Notes: generated by a model not told the origin, from the sequence alone. A stretch of 23,102 nucleotides of DNA from JAKORR01 sp964608495 (GCA_964608495.1 CAZSOQ010000069.1:1-23102), one strand, 5' to 3'; numbered from the stretch's first letter, positions 1 through 8,768 are shown. Numbers and translations are program-made.

Positions 1-154
1 CCCGCGCGCCGGCCGCGGCCAGGGCCAGGACCAGCGCCGCCGACAGCAGCGCCCGGCCCGTGCCCCGGGCGCGCGAGACCCTGCGCCCGAGGCCCGACCC
101 ACGAGCCTCGGGGCTTGCCCTGCCACGGATTCCTCTCGGAGCCAAGGCTGACAT
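1..154 (-). CDS. N-terminus of an exported protein, runs off the left edge
   Basis: The minus strand from an ATG at 152-154 is open to the window edge, giving 51 residues. The first 30 or so are basic (many Arg and Gly), followed by a hydrophobic Ala/Leu/Val stretch (ALLSAALVLALAAAGA) that reads as a signal peptide core. It begins 35 bases after the stop of the large glycosidase on the same strand, so the two could be co-transcribed. No good Shine-Dalgarno sits at the usual distance: a GAGGG lies too far upstream, and a later start cannot be excluded. The mature protein is outside the window, so no function can be given. The main doubt is that high GC keeps many frames open. Confidence 0.4.
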   Translation of the reverse strand, partial: MSALAPRGIRGRASPEARGSGLGRRVSRARGTGRALLSAALVLALAAAGAR

Positions 155-189
155 AGGGGGACCCGATTCCCTCACAGACTCCCGCGAGG

Positions 190-3100
190 CTACCCATCCG
201 CCCTGCCCTCGACCCCAGCCCCGCGCCCGCCCCGTTGACGGCACTCGCCAAAGCGTAGCAGCCCGAATCCCCGAGGGTCCTTGCGATAGCCGATGCCGTC
301 GAACAGGGCCAGCCATCCCTCGCGCCCCTGCCCGTCGTTCTCGTTCACCAGCAGTGCGAAGCCCGTCACCAGCTCGCCGCCCGGCGGCCCGGCCTGCCCC
401 AGCATCCCCCACGGCACCGTCATCTCGTAGCTCGTCGCGCTCTCGCCGCGCACGACCGCGGCCCGCAGTCCCTCGGCCACCTGCGCACCCTCCGGGCGCC
501 ACTGGTGCACCATCACCCCGTCCTCCCCTCGCGCCAGCCCCAGCTCGACCCACTGGGCCGGGGCGCCCCGGACAGTCTCGCGCCAGCCTCGACAGCCGGG
601 GTCCAGGGCTAGCTGCAGCGAGTCGCCCTGCCACATCTGCTCGGCCTCATACTGCTGGTAGTGCGTGTCGTCCCGCACCTCAACCGCGATGTGCAGCCCC
701 TCGTCGGAATGGGCCAGCAGGCAGCGGGCCGAGACATCGGCCGAGTCGCGCCAGACCGGCTTGTCCACCTCGACGAAGTCGCCGAATACCGCCCGCAGCT
801 CCGCCGTCGCGGCCCGCGACTGATCCCACTCCGTGAGATCGCCGTCCGCGACCGGAGGTTCCGCCGCGCGCGGTATCGTCCACAGGTAGCAGTGAGCGCG
901 CAGGTTCACGACGTGGTGCGGCACGGTCGCCCGCAGGAGCAGCGGCAGCTCGTCCCAGACGACCCGGTCGGCGGGCAGCTCCACAGCAAAGGGGTGCGCG
1001 CACTGCCGCTCCATCTTGGGCGTCACACCCATCGTCCGCAGAGCGCTCCTGCCGCCCGGTCCGTAGACCTCCACGGCCATCTTCTCGTCGCTAAGGGATC
1101 GGTTGTTGCGCACGACCACCAGCCCGCGCAGCCGATCCGGGCCCTCGAACCGGTCGGGCACCCAGGCCAGGTCAAGGGGCACGACCACCCGCACGTTGGC
1201 GCTCGCCTCGGCCACAAGCCTGCCGTCCGCGGACCGCACCTCGGCCCGGAAGACCGCGGGGCCCAGCGGCGCGTTCGGTGGGACCGACAGCGGGAGATCG
1301 AGGCTGCGAGCCTCCGGCGGCGGGGGCAGCGAGCGCCGCGCGGCCCCTGCCCGCCACTCCCTCGGCGGCGCCACGGTGAGCGTCCCCGAGAGGTCATCGC
1401 GCACAGCGGGGTCCAGCACCGGCACCACCAGCAGCCGGTCACCCCTGGCCGCGGCCTCTGGCTGGACCCCGAGCCGCAGGATGGGCGCGGCGGTCTCCAG
1501 GCGCTTGAAGTCGCCCGTGATGAACACCGGCATCTCGGTCAGCCGCAGCGACAGCACGCCCCCGGCCAGCCTGCGCTCCTCCACGCGCGCATCGGCCCAC
1601 TCCAGCCGCGCGCTCTCGCAGCCCAGTGACCACGACGCCGTGTCCTCGCCGACGGCCGTCCAGGCTACGATGACCTGTCGGTCGCCGCGCCGGAAGGCCA
1701 AGGCGTGGCGCCGGTCGTTGGGCTCCGAGGGCAGGAGCTGGCGGACCAGAGTCGCCCCGGCCAGGTGGTGGGTCATCACCCAGTAGGCCACCAGCCCCGC
1801 CTTGGCCTCGCTCGTCTGCCACTTCGTGATGCCGAAGTTGTGCTCGTTGTACCCGGGGTCGGGGCCGTCGTCCTGCCAGTCGTACCAGACGACCCCGGCC
1901 ACGTAGGGCTGGCTCCGCGCCAGCACGTACATCCGCACCAGGTAGTTGGCCGACGTCTGCTCGTCCACCCCGCGCGGGTCCTTCTGGGTCGGCCAGCCGA
2001 TCTCGGTCAGCCACAGCTTCCTGTCCCCCATCCAATACTTGGCCATCAGCTCGTGCGTGCGCCGCAGCTCCTCAACGAACCTGCTGTCCTCGGGCGAGCG
2101 CGGGTAGCGGTAGGGATGGGTGGACAGATCGTCCATGTACCGCGCGCCGCCGCGCTGCAGCACGCCCTCGATGAAGCCGAAGTCCGTGCCAGCCGTGCAC
2201 ACGCCGACGACCGTGGCCTTCGGGTCGGCCTTCTTGACCGCCTCGTAGGTCGTCTTCAGCAGCTCGAAGTACTCGCCCGGGTCCGGCTTGCGCCCCTGCC
2301 AGAAGCCGATGTTCGGCTCGTTCCATACCTCCCACCGGTGGCACAGGTCGCCGTAGTGGCGGATCAGCTCAGTGACGTACCGCGCGTAGGCGGCGCGTCC
2401 CTCGTCCGTGTGGGGTGCCTGGCCCTCGTCATACAGGGCGTTCGAGTAGGTCGTCACGATGAGCGGCTGCACGCCCGCCGCCGCCGCGGCCCGCATGTAG
2501 GCGTCGAAGCGCTCGGGGAAGGTGAACCGCCCCGCCTCCGTCTCGATCGCGCCCCAGTACAGCTCGTCGCGCAGGAACTCCACGCCGGCGCGGCGCATGA
2601 GCTGGAGCGTGTCGGGGATGCTGTGCTTGCCCTGCCCGAAGTGCGTGCAGGCGCCGAAGAAGGGATCGCGCATCGCCTCCAGCGCATGGGGCTCGGGCAG
2701 GACGGCCAGCCGCCCCTCGTACAGGGGCGTTTCGCCCGCGCTGGCACGCACCGTCACCAGCCCGCGCGTCGGGCCGCCGGGCGCCAGCGACACCGCCATG
2801 GCCTCTCCCGGCCCCAGCTCGAGCCGCGACCTCACCGCGCCCACCTCCTGGCCCCGGCTGTCCGTCGCGACTACCTCCAGCGGCGCCGCCACGGCTCCAT
2901 CCGCCCGCCGGTTGCGGACCGTGAGCTTCAGCCGCCAGGGCTCCGCGCTCGTCACCACGTTGCCGAACCAGCCGCTCTCCGCCCCCATCGTCATCGCCGC
3001 CGCCGGCTCGGCCAGCGTGACGTATGTCAGGTCGTCGAAGTACATGTCGCTCTCGCTGGGCTCCACGTCGCTGTCCACCAGCAGCGAATCGAAGCCCAGG

Positions 3101-3600
3101 GGATAGTGCAGCACGCCGTCGTTCGCCCCGCCCCAGTGCCCCTGGTCCTCCGTCAGCGCGCAGGACACCTGCCGCCAGCCCGTGAAGTCCAGCTTCGCGA
3201 CGTTGAACTGGTGCGTCTGGCCCGTCGCGTCGGTCAGGCGAAGGCGCAGGCTCTGACCCACGCCGTCGCCGTGGACCCACACCCTGAACTCCTGGGGCTC
3301 GCCCACCAGCGGTCCGTCGAGGCCCCGCAGCGCGAATCCCGAGTAGGAGATCCCCTCGACGCCGGGGTACCGATAGTGAAGGCGACAGCAGCGCGCGCCG
3401 CCGCGCACCCTATCGGCCGAGACCTCCGCCGTGCAGCCCTCCGGCATGGCCTGGCCGACGATGCCCGGCGTCGGCGGCCCCTCGAAGTCGGCCAGGAGCA
3501 GCTCCATCTCGACAGGAGCGCCGGAGACGGTCATCGCGATCATCAGCAGGGCAAGCACCGGGATCACCCCTTGTCGTCCGCTCATCGCCCCCGCGCTCAT
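190..3600 (-). CDS. Secreted clan GH-A glycoside hydrolase (GH39-like) with CBM9-like C-terminal domain
   Basis: About 1136 residues. A signal peptide (hydrophobic VIPVLALLMIAMTVSGA) is followed by a galactose-binding-like beta domain (about 30-205), an immunoglobulin-like linker, a TIM barrel (about 310-640), more beta-rich linkers and a CBM9-like domain (about 910-1120, starting around DGDLTEWD). The barrel shows the clan GH-A pair: WEVWNEPN with acid/base Glu428, and LWLTEIGWP with nucleophile Glu533. The layout resembles GH39/GH5-type exo-glycosidases, but the substrate cannot be read from sequence. It probably acts outside the cytoplasm on plant or microbial polysaccharide. I chose the ATG at 3600 because a GGAG lies 7 bases upstream; an ATG at 3627 or 3585 is possible. 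The upstream minus-strand neighbour is an M55 peptidase 158 bases away. The fold is confident; the family number is not. Confidence 0.85.
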   Translation of the reverse strand: MSAGAMSGRQGVIPVLALLMIAMTVSGAPVEMELLLADFEGPPTPGIVGQAMPEGCTAEVSADRVRGGARCCRLHYRYPGVEGISYSGFALRGLDGPLVGEPQEFRVWVHGDGVGQSLRLRLTDATGQTHQFNVAKLDFTGWRQVSCALTEDQGHWGGANDGVLHYPLGFDSLLVDSDVEPSESDMYFDDLTYVTLAEPAAAMTMGAESGWFGNVVTSAEPWRLKLTVRNRRADGAVAAPLEVVATDSRGQEVGAVRSRLELGPGEAMAVSLAPGGPTRGLVTVRASAGETPLYEGRLAVLPEPHALEAMRDPFFGACTHFGQGKHSIPDTLQLMRRAGVEFLRDELYWGAIETEAGRFTFPERFDAYMRAAAAAGVQPLIVTTYSNALYDEGQAPHTDEGRAAYARYVTELIRHYGDLCHRWEVWNEPNIGFWQGRKPDPGEYFELLKTTYEAVKKADPKATVVGVCTAGTDFGFIEGVLQRGGARYMDDLSTHPYRYPRSPEDSRFVEELRRTHELMAKYWMGDRKLWLTEIGWPTQKDPRGVDEQTSANYLVRMYVLARSQPYVAGVVWYDWQDDGPDPGYNEHNFGITKWQTSEAKAGLVAYWVMTHHLAGATLVRQLLPSEPNDRRHALAFRRGDRQVIVAWTAVGEDTASWSLGCESARLEWADARVEERRLAGGVLSLRLTEMPVFITGDFKRLETAAPILRLGVQPEAAARGDRLLVVPVLDPAVRDDLSGTLTVAPPREWRAGAARRSLPPPPEARSLDLPLSVPPNAPLGPAVFRAEVRSADGRLVAEASANVRVVVPLDLAWVPDRFEGPDRLRGLVVVRNNRSLSDEKMAVEVYGPGGRSALRTMGVTPKMERQCAHPFAVELPADRVVWDELPLLLRATVPHHVVNLRAHCYLWTIPRAAEPPVADGDLTEWDQSRAATAELRAVFGDFVEVDKPVWRDSADVSARCLLAHSDEGLHIAVEVRDDTHYQQYEAEQMWQGDSLQLALDPGCRGWRETVRGAPAQWVELGLARGEDGVMVHQWRPEGAQVAEGLRAAVVRGESATSYEMTVPWGMLGQAGPPGGELVTGFALLVNENDGQGREGWLALFDGIGYRKDPRGFGLLRFGECRQRGGRGAGVEGRADG

Positions 3601-3758
3601 TGTGCGGCTCCGGGGGGCCCTCCGCAACCCGGCCGCTCACCGCCGACCGCCCTTCTGCGCTCGGTCGCCGGGACGCGGCACGCGCAACGAGGGACCCAAC
3701 GGTCCTCAGCGCCGCCTCCGGGGGTAACACCGCCGGCCCGTCTGTCGCCGCCGCCGGC

Positions 3759-4622
3759 CTAAGCCTGGCCCTTCTCCTGCTGCTCCAGCGCCCGGCGCTG
3801 CCCCTTGGTAAGCACCGGGCGCCGCCGCCCCGGCTCCAGGGGCCACACGGGCAACTGCTGGAGGTCGTAGTCGTACCCGCGGCACAGGATCTCGTACACC
3901 ACCTCGCGGAAGTCGTCGCCCGTCACCGGGTCCGCCGGCTGCTGCCCAGGCCCACCCACCAGGCCCACGGTGTAGGGCCCCGGTATCTTGAGGGGCGGAA
4001 TCTCGTCCCTGCGCGCCACGGCCCTCTTCGCGCCCTCCCGGATCATCTCGCACGCCCGGGCGGGCGTCCACGACCTGGCGTTGTACGGCGACAGCGCCTC
4101 CTTGACGACGACCGCCTCCATCTCCGGCACCAGCTCCCGGCACTGCGCCGTGACGACGTTGTCTCCCGTGATCAGCACCGCCGGCACGTCGTAGTAGCCC
4201 GCCAGCGCCATGGCCATGCCGCCCTCGCCGAAGTGCAGGTCCCCGTTCACGCACCAGCAGCTATGCGCCAGCAAGCCGTTCGTCCCCGCCATGGCGTGCT
4301 GGGCAACACAGAACAGCACGTCCGCCGTTTCGTCCAGGCAGGGCGTCCAGAAGGGCTGGCGCGTCAGGGGGCCGTGGATGATCTGGGCGGCCGGGTTCAG
4401 CTCCTCGAACAGTATGCTGTACCCGCTCCCGTGCGAGTCGTTGACCAGGATCTCGTCCACGCCCATCTCCAGCGCGCCCTCGATCGCCGCGTTCACCTCC
4501 CCGGTAAGCAGCTTGTGCAGCCGCAACCGCCGGAAGTAGCCCTCGGTCGTGTCGTCCTCCCGGTCCTCGAAGTGCACCATCCCCGCCACGCCTTCGATGT
4601 CCGTGTGGATGTACAGCTTCAT
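3759..4622 (-). CDS. M55 family zinc D-aminopeptidase (DppA-like)
   Basis: 287 residues, close to the usual DppA length. The family cleaves N-terminal D-amino acids from short peptides (D-Ala-D-Ala is the classic DppA substrate) and forms ring-shaped oligomers in the cytoplasm. The metal ligands are in register with Bacillus subtilis DppA: Asp8 and Glu10 in HTDIEGVAG, His64 in VNDSHG, His109 in AQHAMAGT, Glu133 in HFGEGG. The open frame continues upstream to 5123, but the ATG at 4620-4622 is the start: a strong GGGAGGTGG sits 8 bases ahead and the encoded sequence begins with the conserved MKLYIHTDIEG. There is no signal peptide. It is the first gene of a minus-strand run with the secreted glycosidase, divergent from the propeller glycosidase, which suggests recovery of cell-wall peptides or sugars. 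Confidence 0.92.
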   Translation of the reverse strand: MKLYIHTDIEGVAGMVHFEDREDDTTEGYFRRLRLHKLLTGEVNAAIEGALEMGVDEILVNDSHGSGYSILFEELNPAAQIIHGPLTRQPFWTPCLDETADVLFCVAQHAMAGTNGLLAHSCWCVNGDLHFGEGGMAMALAGYYDVPAVLITGDNVVTAQCRELVPEMEAVVVKEALSPYNARSWTPARACEMIREGAKRAVARRDEIPPLKIPGPYTVGLVGGPGQQPADPVTGDDFREVVYEILCRGYDYDLQQLPVWPLEPGRRRPVLTKGQRRALEQQEKGQA

Positions 4623-4829
4623 GGATCTACCACCTCCCGTGGAAACGAGCATAGCAGGCGCGCGCCCCGGCTGCGAGGAGCACGCAATGAGCCGCGACCC
4701 CCGCAAGCGCCGTTCTAACGGTACCTGACGGGCCCCGGCGCGCAGGTGACGCGGCGGCCTCGGCGAACCGTGCTCGCGCCGACGGGTCCAACGACACGCG
4801 GCGCGCCTCGGCGAGAAGGAGGGCCCGCC
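4623..4829. promoter_or_regulatory. Divergent intergenic region between the M55 peptidase and the propeller glycosidase
   Basis: These 207 bases must carry the promoters of both divergent genes. Each gene has a clear Shine-Dalgarno at its edge (GGGAGGTGG on the minus strand, AAGGAGG on the plus strand). A small palindrome, CCGTT-CT-AACGG, lies at 4710-4721 and could be an operator. I see no convincing -35/-10 pair. Confidence 0.35.
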
Positions 4830-6131
4830 ATGGAGCGACCAGTCTTCGACCGCCTGATCCACGTGCCCGGCCCGAACCCCCTTGTGCGATCCGGCAACCC
4901 CGGCGAATGGGACGAGCACTGTATCGAGGCCTGCAACGTCTTCAAGGACGACCAGACCTACTACCTCTACTACCACGGCATTCCCGTGGACAGGAACCGA
5001 TGGGGCCCCGGCGGCTACAGGCTGGGCGTCGCCACTGCTCCTCATCCGCTCGGGCCGTGGACCAAGTACGGCGACGCGCCCGTGGTGGACGTGGGGCCGG
5101 AGGGTAGCTGGGAGGCCCAGCACGTCGCCTGCGCCGCGGTGCTCAAGGAGCGGAAGGACACCTACTACCTGTGGTACTCGGGCTACTCAGCGGAGCGCGG
5201 GTGCTGGAGCCTCGGCCTGTGCACCGGCAGCAGCCCCGTCGGGCCCTGGACGAGGCACGCGGCGAACCCGGTCCTGGAGGACTTCGGTTACCTGGGCGCC
5301 GTCGTGAAGCTGGAAGGCCTGTACTGGATGTATGTGGAGCATCCCATCGGCGCGAGCTCGCCCGACCAGGGCCCCTTCTGCCTCGCCACGGCCGAGCGGC
5401 CGGAAGGCCCGTGGGAACGCTACGAGGGCAATCCGGTACTTCCCGCGGGCGACTGGGGAAGCTGGGACGACGGCGGCTACTCCGAGGCCGGGGTGCTCTA
5501 CCACGAGGGCATCTTCCACGCCCTCTACGGCGGCACGAAGTTCCAGAAGCTCGAGAGCATCGGCTACGCCTACAGCCTGGACGGGCGTCGGTTCCACAAG
5601 CATCCCGCGAACCCGGTCGTCCTGCGCGAGCGCTGCCCCGACACCTCGGGCCTGGCCGAGGTGCACGCGCTGTTCGAACCGCCGCTGCTGTACGCGTATC
5701 ACACGCTTCGGTACGTCTCGCGGCCGGGCGAGGATATCGGGGTGCAGATCCTGGCGACCTCCAGGCCCTTCCGCGTGACCATGCCGGTGCTGCTGATCGG
5801 GGCCCTGGAGCCGGGGCGGATTACCGACCTGGACGCCTGTCCGCCTGTTGGCACGGAGCACATCAACACCTTCGCGATCACGGTCGAGGGGGTCTGCGGC
5901 GATACCGGGCCTGCCGGGGTCACCGTGCGCGTCTTCCCGAGCCATGACGGCCTGGCCTACGACACTGAACCGGCGGAATCGCTTGCCTTCCGCCTCCCGG
6001 CGGGCGGGTTGAGCCGGAGGACGGTATCCCTCGACATCCCGACCCGGTTCGTCAAGCTGACCGTCGACAACGAGCCCCCGTCTGCGACCGTGACGGACCT
6101 GAAGGTGACGGCCACGCTTGGGAGTCTCTGA
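4830..6131 (+). CDS. Five-bladed beta-propeller glycosidase-like protein (GH43/GH130 type fold)
   Basis: 433 residues without signal peptide, so probably cytoplasmic. Residues 1-325 show repeated propeller blades with the pattern of glycosidase families GH43, GH32 and GH130: 'YYLYYHG', 'YYLWYSGY', 'YWMYVEHP' and 'FHALYGGT', each followed by a 'GPW' turn ('LGPWTKYG', 'VGPWTRH', 'EGPWERY'). Residues 340-433 form a separate beta-sandwich-like tail. Candidate acidic catalytic residues exist in several blades, but I cannot assign them. The ATG at 4830 has a perfect AAGGAGG seven bases ahead; the frame is open further upstream, but that part looks non-coding. It diverges from the peptidase/glycosidase run. 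Sugar hydrolysis or phosphorolysis of products made by the secreted enzyme would fit, as inference. Confidence 0.8.
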   Translation: MERPVFDRLIHVPGPNPLVRSGNPGEWDEHCIEACNVFKDDQTYYLYYHGIPVDRNRWGPGGYRLGVATAPHPLGPWTKYGDAPVVDVGPEGSWEAQHVACAAVLKERKDTYYLWYSGYSAERGCWSLGLCTGSSPVGPWTRHAANPVLEDFGYLGAVVKLEGLYWMYVEHPIGASSPDQGPFCLATAERPEGPWERYEGNPVLPAGDWGSWDDGGYSEAGVLYHEGIFHALYGGTKFQKLESIGYAYSLDGRRFHKHPANPVVLRERCPDTSGLAEVHALFEPPLLYAYHTLRYVSRPGEDIGVQILATSRPFRVTMPVLLIGALEPGRITDLDACPPVGTEHINTFAITVEGVCGDTGPAGVTVRVFPSHDGLAYDTEPAESLAFRLPAGGLSRRTVSLDIPTRFVKLTVDNEPPSATVTDLKVTATLGSL

Positions 6132-6271
6132 CGTTCCCGGCCTGTGCTGACGTCCCCGGCAGCCGACAGCCTCGGCGGTCAGGTCAGCGCCCGACGCGCG
6201 AAGAAGGTCAGGCCCGCGAGGCTCGGGGGCCCCTGGCCGGGCCGCCGGGGCTGTCGGGGACGGGAGTCGGG

Positions 6272-6280
6272 TGCTATAAT
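6272..6280 (+). promoter_or_regulatory. Extended -10 promoter (TGnTATAAT)
   Basis: TGCTATAAT is a perfect extended -10 element in otherwise GC-rich sequence. A weak -35 (CTGTCG, 6251-6256) lies 18 bases before the TATAAT. Transcription would begin near 6287, only 6 bases before a GTG (6293) and 15 bases before the ATG (6302) of the next gene, giving a nearly leaderless message. Confidence 0.65.
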
Positions 6281-6301
6281 CCGGCGACTACCGTGAGACC
6301 C

Positions 6302-7336
6302 ATGCGTCGGCCTTTCTGGCTCCTGGCAGTTCTGGGCGCGGTCGTCGTCGGCTACCTTGCCGTCCATGGCCGGCGTACGCACGTGACCACGCTCCTCTCA
6401 GCCTGCCCGGGCATCCAGGCGCTGGCCGTACAAGGCAAAGTAGCCATCCTCACCGGCAGCGGCGACCTGTGGTGCTGGAATCCGGCAACCGGGCTGCAGA
6501 CGTCGGTGGCGCCCCTGCACGTGCCCGGCCCACCCGCAGCGGCGGTCGCGGCTGAGGGCGACCTGGTCGTCCTCGCCGCCGTGGACGGTAGCCTCACGGC
6601 CGGGCACGCCGAGACAGCCCGGATTCTCTGGGAGCGCAGCCTCGGCGAGCCCCTTTCCACCAGCCCGACGATAGGCGACGGCACCGTTCTCGCCTGCTGC
6701 CGATCCGGCGCCGCGGAGTGCCTCGACCTGGCCACGGGTGACACGAGGTGGCGCTGTGATCTGCAGGGGGCTGCCCGCGCCGCTCCGGCCTGGTGGCACG
6801 GCCAGTGGTGGGTCCCCATGCAGGGAGGGAAGCTGATCGCCGTGTCCGCCGCGGGTGAGGTGCTCAAGGGCGAGATGCTCAGCGGCGAGGCCCTCGCACT
6901 GGTCGTGGCGCCCTCCGGCCTGTGGGCGAGCGTGCTGCCCGCCGGCCTGGAGCTGATCCGCTATCAGGCGCCCAATCTGTGTCTGCCCCTGGACGCCGGC
7001 GCCGCTTGGCTGCTGCCCACGCGCGACGGCGTCGTTGCCCTCGCCTGTGGCGGTGAGGCGACCGCCGTGAGAGCCACGCCTGCCGCCCTGCTGCCCCTCT
7101 GGAGCCGCACGGTCGCCGACACGTTGACGGCCGCGACCGTGGGGCCTGGTCCGGACGGGACCGAGGTGATCGCGAGCGCCACCGTCCGGGGCTCCGTCTG
7201 CCTGGTTGATGCCGCGACCGGGCACCGGCTGCGCCGCGTGGCCTTCCCCACCAACGCGCCCGCGTCTGTCGTCCTCGGCCGGGGATGGCTGACGCTGGTT
7301 TCCGACGACGGAGCTTGGCTGGGTGCTCTTCCGTGA
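6302..7336 (+). CDS. Membrane-anchored PQQ/BamB-like beta-propeller protein
   Basis: 344 residues. The N-terminus (MRRPFWLLAVLGAVVVGYLA) is a signal anchor or signal peptide; the rest is made of repeated beta-propeller units typical of PQQ-like/BamB domains, for example 'GDLWCWNPATGLQ', 'AECLDLATGDTRWRC' and 'GSVCLVDAATGHRLRR'. There are no quinoprotein catalytic residues that I can identify, so a structural or binding role outside the membrane is more likely than dehydrogenase activity. A GTG at 6293 would add three residues. No clear Shine-Dalgarno precedes either start, which agrees with the promoter lying only a few bases upstream. The stop overlaps the GTG start of the MFS gene (GTGA), so the two are translationally coupled and probably function together. 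Confidence 0.75.
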   Translation: MRRPFWLLAVLGAVVVGYLAVHGRRTHVTTLLSACPGIQALAVQGKVAILTGSGDLWCWNPATGLQTSVAPLHVPGPPAAAVAAEGDLVVLAAVDGSLTAGHAETARILWERSLGEPLSTSPTIGDGTVLACCRSGAAECLDLATGDTRWRCDLQGAARAAPAWWHGQWWVPMQGGKLIAVSAAGEVLKGEMLSGEALALVVAPSGLWASVLPAGLELIRYQAPNLCLPLDAGAAWLLPTRDGVVALACGGEATAVRATPAALLPLWSRTVADTLTAATVGPGPDGTEVIASATVRGSVCLVDAATGHRLRRVAFPTNAPASVVLGRGWLTLVSDDGAWLGALP

Positions 7337-8664
7337 ACTCGAATCACTCCTCCCCGCCACCCCTGTCTCGGCGCAACTTCGTGCTCGGCGTCGTCAACGG
7401 CGCGCTCTTCATCTTCGGCGGCGCCCTCGTGGAGCCGGGAACCGTGCTCCCGGCCTACGCTCTCGACCTCACGGGCACCGTCATGGGCGTGGGGCTGCTG
7501 GCCTCGGTCATCTCCGCCGGCTGGAACTGGCCCCCCGTGCTCTTTGCCGGCGTGATGGAGCGGACCCGCAGCCTGATGCTCCACTACCGCCTGTGGGCCG
7601 TGGCCCGCGTCGCCCTCGCCTGGGCCCTCCTGTGGGCGGTCCTCGGAGCCGGCAGGGGCCAGCCGCACGCCCTGTGGCTCGTCGCCGGCCTCATGCTGGC
7701 GCTATCCTCCGCCGGCGGCTGCAGCATCCTGGCCTTCATGAGCGTCGTGTCCGACACCATCCCCCCGCGCCTGCGAGGCCGGTTCTTCGGGATTCGCTAC
7801 CTCCTGGGGGGCCTGCTCACGCTCCTGGGCGCGTGGTTCGTCAAGCGCATGTTGTCCGAGGAGCAGCGGGCTCTGTTCCCGTCCAACTACGGCTGGCTCT
7901 TCGGCGCCTCGGCCCTCCTGCAGACCCTCGCCGTCCTGGCCTTCTCCTTCTCCGAGGAGTACCCGCGGAGAGTCGCCAGCCGCTGGCTGGCGCCCATCGC
8001 CCAACTGCGCCGAGGCCGGCGCTTGCTGTCGCGGGACCCCGACTACCGCAGCATCGTCATCGCCCGCTTGCTGCTCTGGACGACCTCGGGCCTCGCTCTG
8101 CCCTTCCTCGTGCCCTTCGCCCTTGACGAGCTGCGCGTGGACCCCGAGGCCGTAGGAATCTTCCTCCCGGTGAGCGTGCTGGCCTACAGTCTCAGCAACG
8201 TGCTGTGGAGCTACCTCAGCGACGGCCCGGGCAACCGAATCCTCCTCGTCACCTCGGGCCTGTGCTACCTGGTCGTGCCCGCCATGGGCCTGGCCGCGCC
8301 CCTGTGGTCGAGCCAGCCCGCCGGCACCTTCCTGGGTGTGGCCACATCCCCCGCCTTCTGGTGGATGCTCGCCGTCTTTGTCGTCGCCGGGGTGTCGCGC
8401 GCCGGCCAGATGGTCGGCCACACCAACTACCTGCTCGAGCTCAGCCCCGAGCGATCCCGCCAGACCTACCTGAGCTTCTACTACGCCACCAGCGTGCCCC
8501 TATCCTTCCTGCCGGTGCTGGGAGCTGTGCTTATCGGTGAAGAAGGCCGCTACGAGATCGGGTTCGCCATCACGCTGTTGCTCTCGGCCCTGATGCTATG
8601 GGTCCTCTACGGGCTGCGCGAGGTGCGGGAGGACGAGTCGGGCACGGAGGGCGACGGGCAGTAG
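7333..8664 (+). CDS. Major facilitator superfamily permease
   Basis: 443 residues with about twelve hydrophobic segments, starting at 'FVLGVVNGALFIFGGALVEPGTVLPAYA' (given in pieces: FVLGVVNGALFIFGG, then ALVEPGTVLPAYA). The MFS loop between helices 2 and 3 is partly recognisable, and 'IPPRLRGRFFGIRYLLGG' matches the common MFS feature at helix 5. The middle loop (about 215-240) is basic. The frame is open back to 7285, but the GTG at 7333 overlaps the stop of the propeller gene by four bases (GTGA), the usual arrangement for coupled genes, and leaves a short polar N-terminus before helix 1. The substrate is unknown. A hairpin directly after the stop probably ends the two-gene transcript. Confidence 0.85.
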   Translation: MNSNHSSPPPLSRRNFVLGVVNGALFIFGGALVEPGTVLPAYALDLTGTVMGVGLLASVISAGWNWPPVLFAGVMERTRSLMLHYRLWAVARVALAWALLWAVLGAGRGQPHALWLVAGLMLALSSAGGCSILAFMSVVSDTIPPRLRGRFFGIRYLLGGLLTLLGAWFVKRMLSEEQRALFPSNYGWLFGASALLQTLAVLAFSFSEEYPRRVASRWLAPIAQLRRGRRLLSRDPDYRSIVIARLLLWTTSGLALPFLVPFALDELRVDPEAVGIFLPVSVLAYSLSNVLWSYLSDGPGNRILLVTSGLCYLVVPAMGLAAPLWSSQPAGTFLGVATSPAFWWMLAVFVVAGVSRAGQMVGHTNYLLELSPERSRQTYLSFYYATSVPLSFLPVLGAVLIGEEGRYEIGFAITLLLSALMLWVLYGLREVREDESGTEGDGQ

Positions 8665-8665
8665 T

Positions 8666-8682
8666 CGTGAGCACCGCTCACG
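8666..8682 (+). terminator. Hairpin after the MFS stop codon
   Basis: A perfect 7-base stem (CGTGAGC / GCTCACG) with a 3-base loop ACC starts one base after the TAG of the permease. There is no T-tract, so it may be a weak or Rho-assisted terminator or an mRNA 3'-end stabiliser. Confidence 0.45.
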
Positions 8683-8700
8683 CGCGCCGCCAGACGGAAG

Positions 8701-8768
8701 GCCTTAGCCTGCGGTGGTGCCTGTAGGGCGGGGCTTCAGCCCGGCCTCCCGTAGTCGCAGGCTATGGC
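8701..8768. repeat. 68-base nested palindrome (REP/MITE-like) at the edge of the defence island
   Basis: The outer arms TAGCCTGCG (8705-8713) and CGCAGGCTA (8756-8764) are perfect reverse complements; beyond one mismatch they continue as GCC (8701-8703) / GGC (8766-8768). Inside lies a second palindrome at 8727-8746, GGGCT-TC-AGCCC flanked by GGC/GCC with one G-G mismatch. The whole can fold as a long hairpin with an inner hairpin. It contains the first codons of the DrmD fragment. It resembles dispersed palindromic repeats of GC-rich bacteria. Confidence 0.6.

Noticed and set aside
60..836. Plus-strand open frame at the left edge
   Set aside because: Composition is almost only Pro, Arg, Ala and Ser; it lies opposite the glycosidase end and the signal-peptide gene.
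1705..3762. A 685-residue open frame on the plus strand opposite the large glycosidase
   Set aside because: It is the mirror of the glycosidase's GC-rich codons, has no recognisable domain, and is rich in Arg, His and Pro as antisense shadows are.
4710..4721. Terminator or operator at CCGTT-CT-AACGG
   Set aside because: A 5-base stem is expected by chance in such sequence; noted only as a possible operator.
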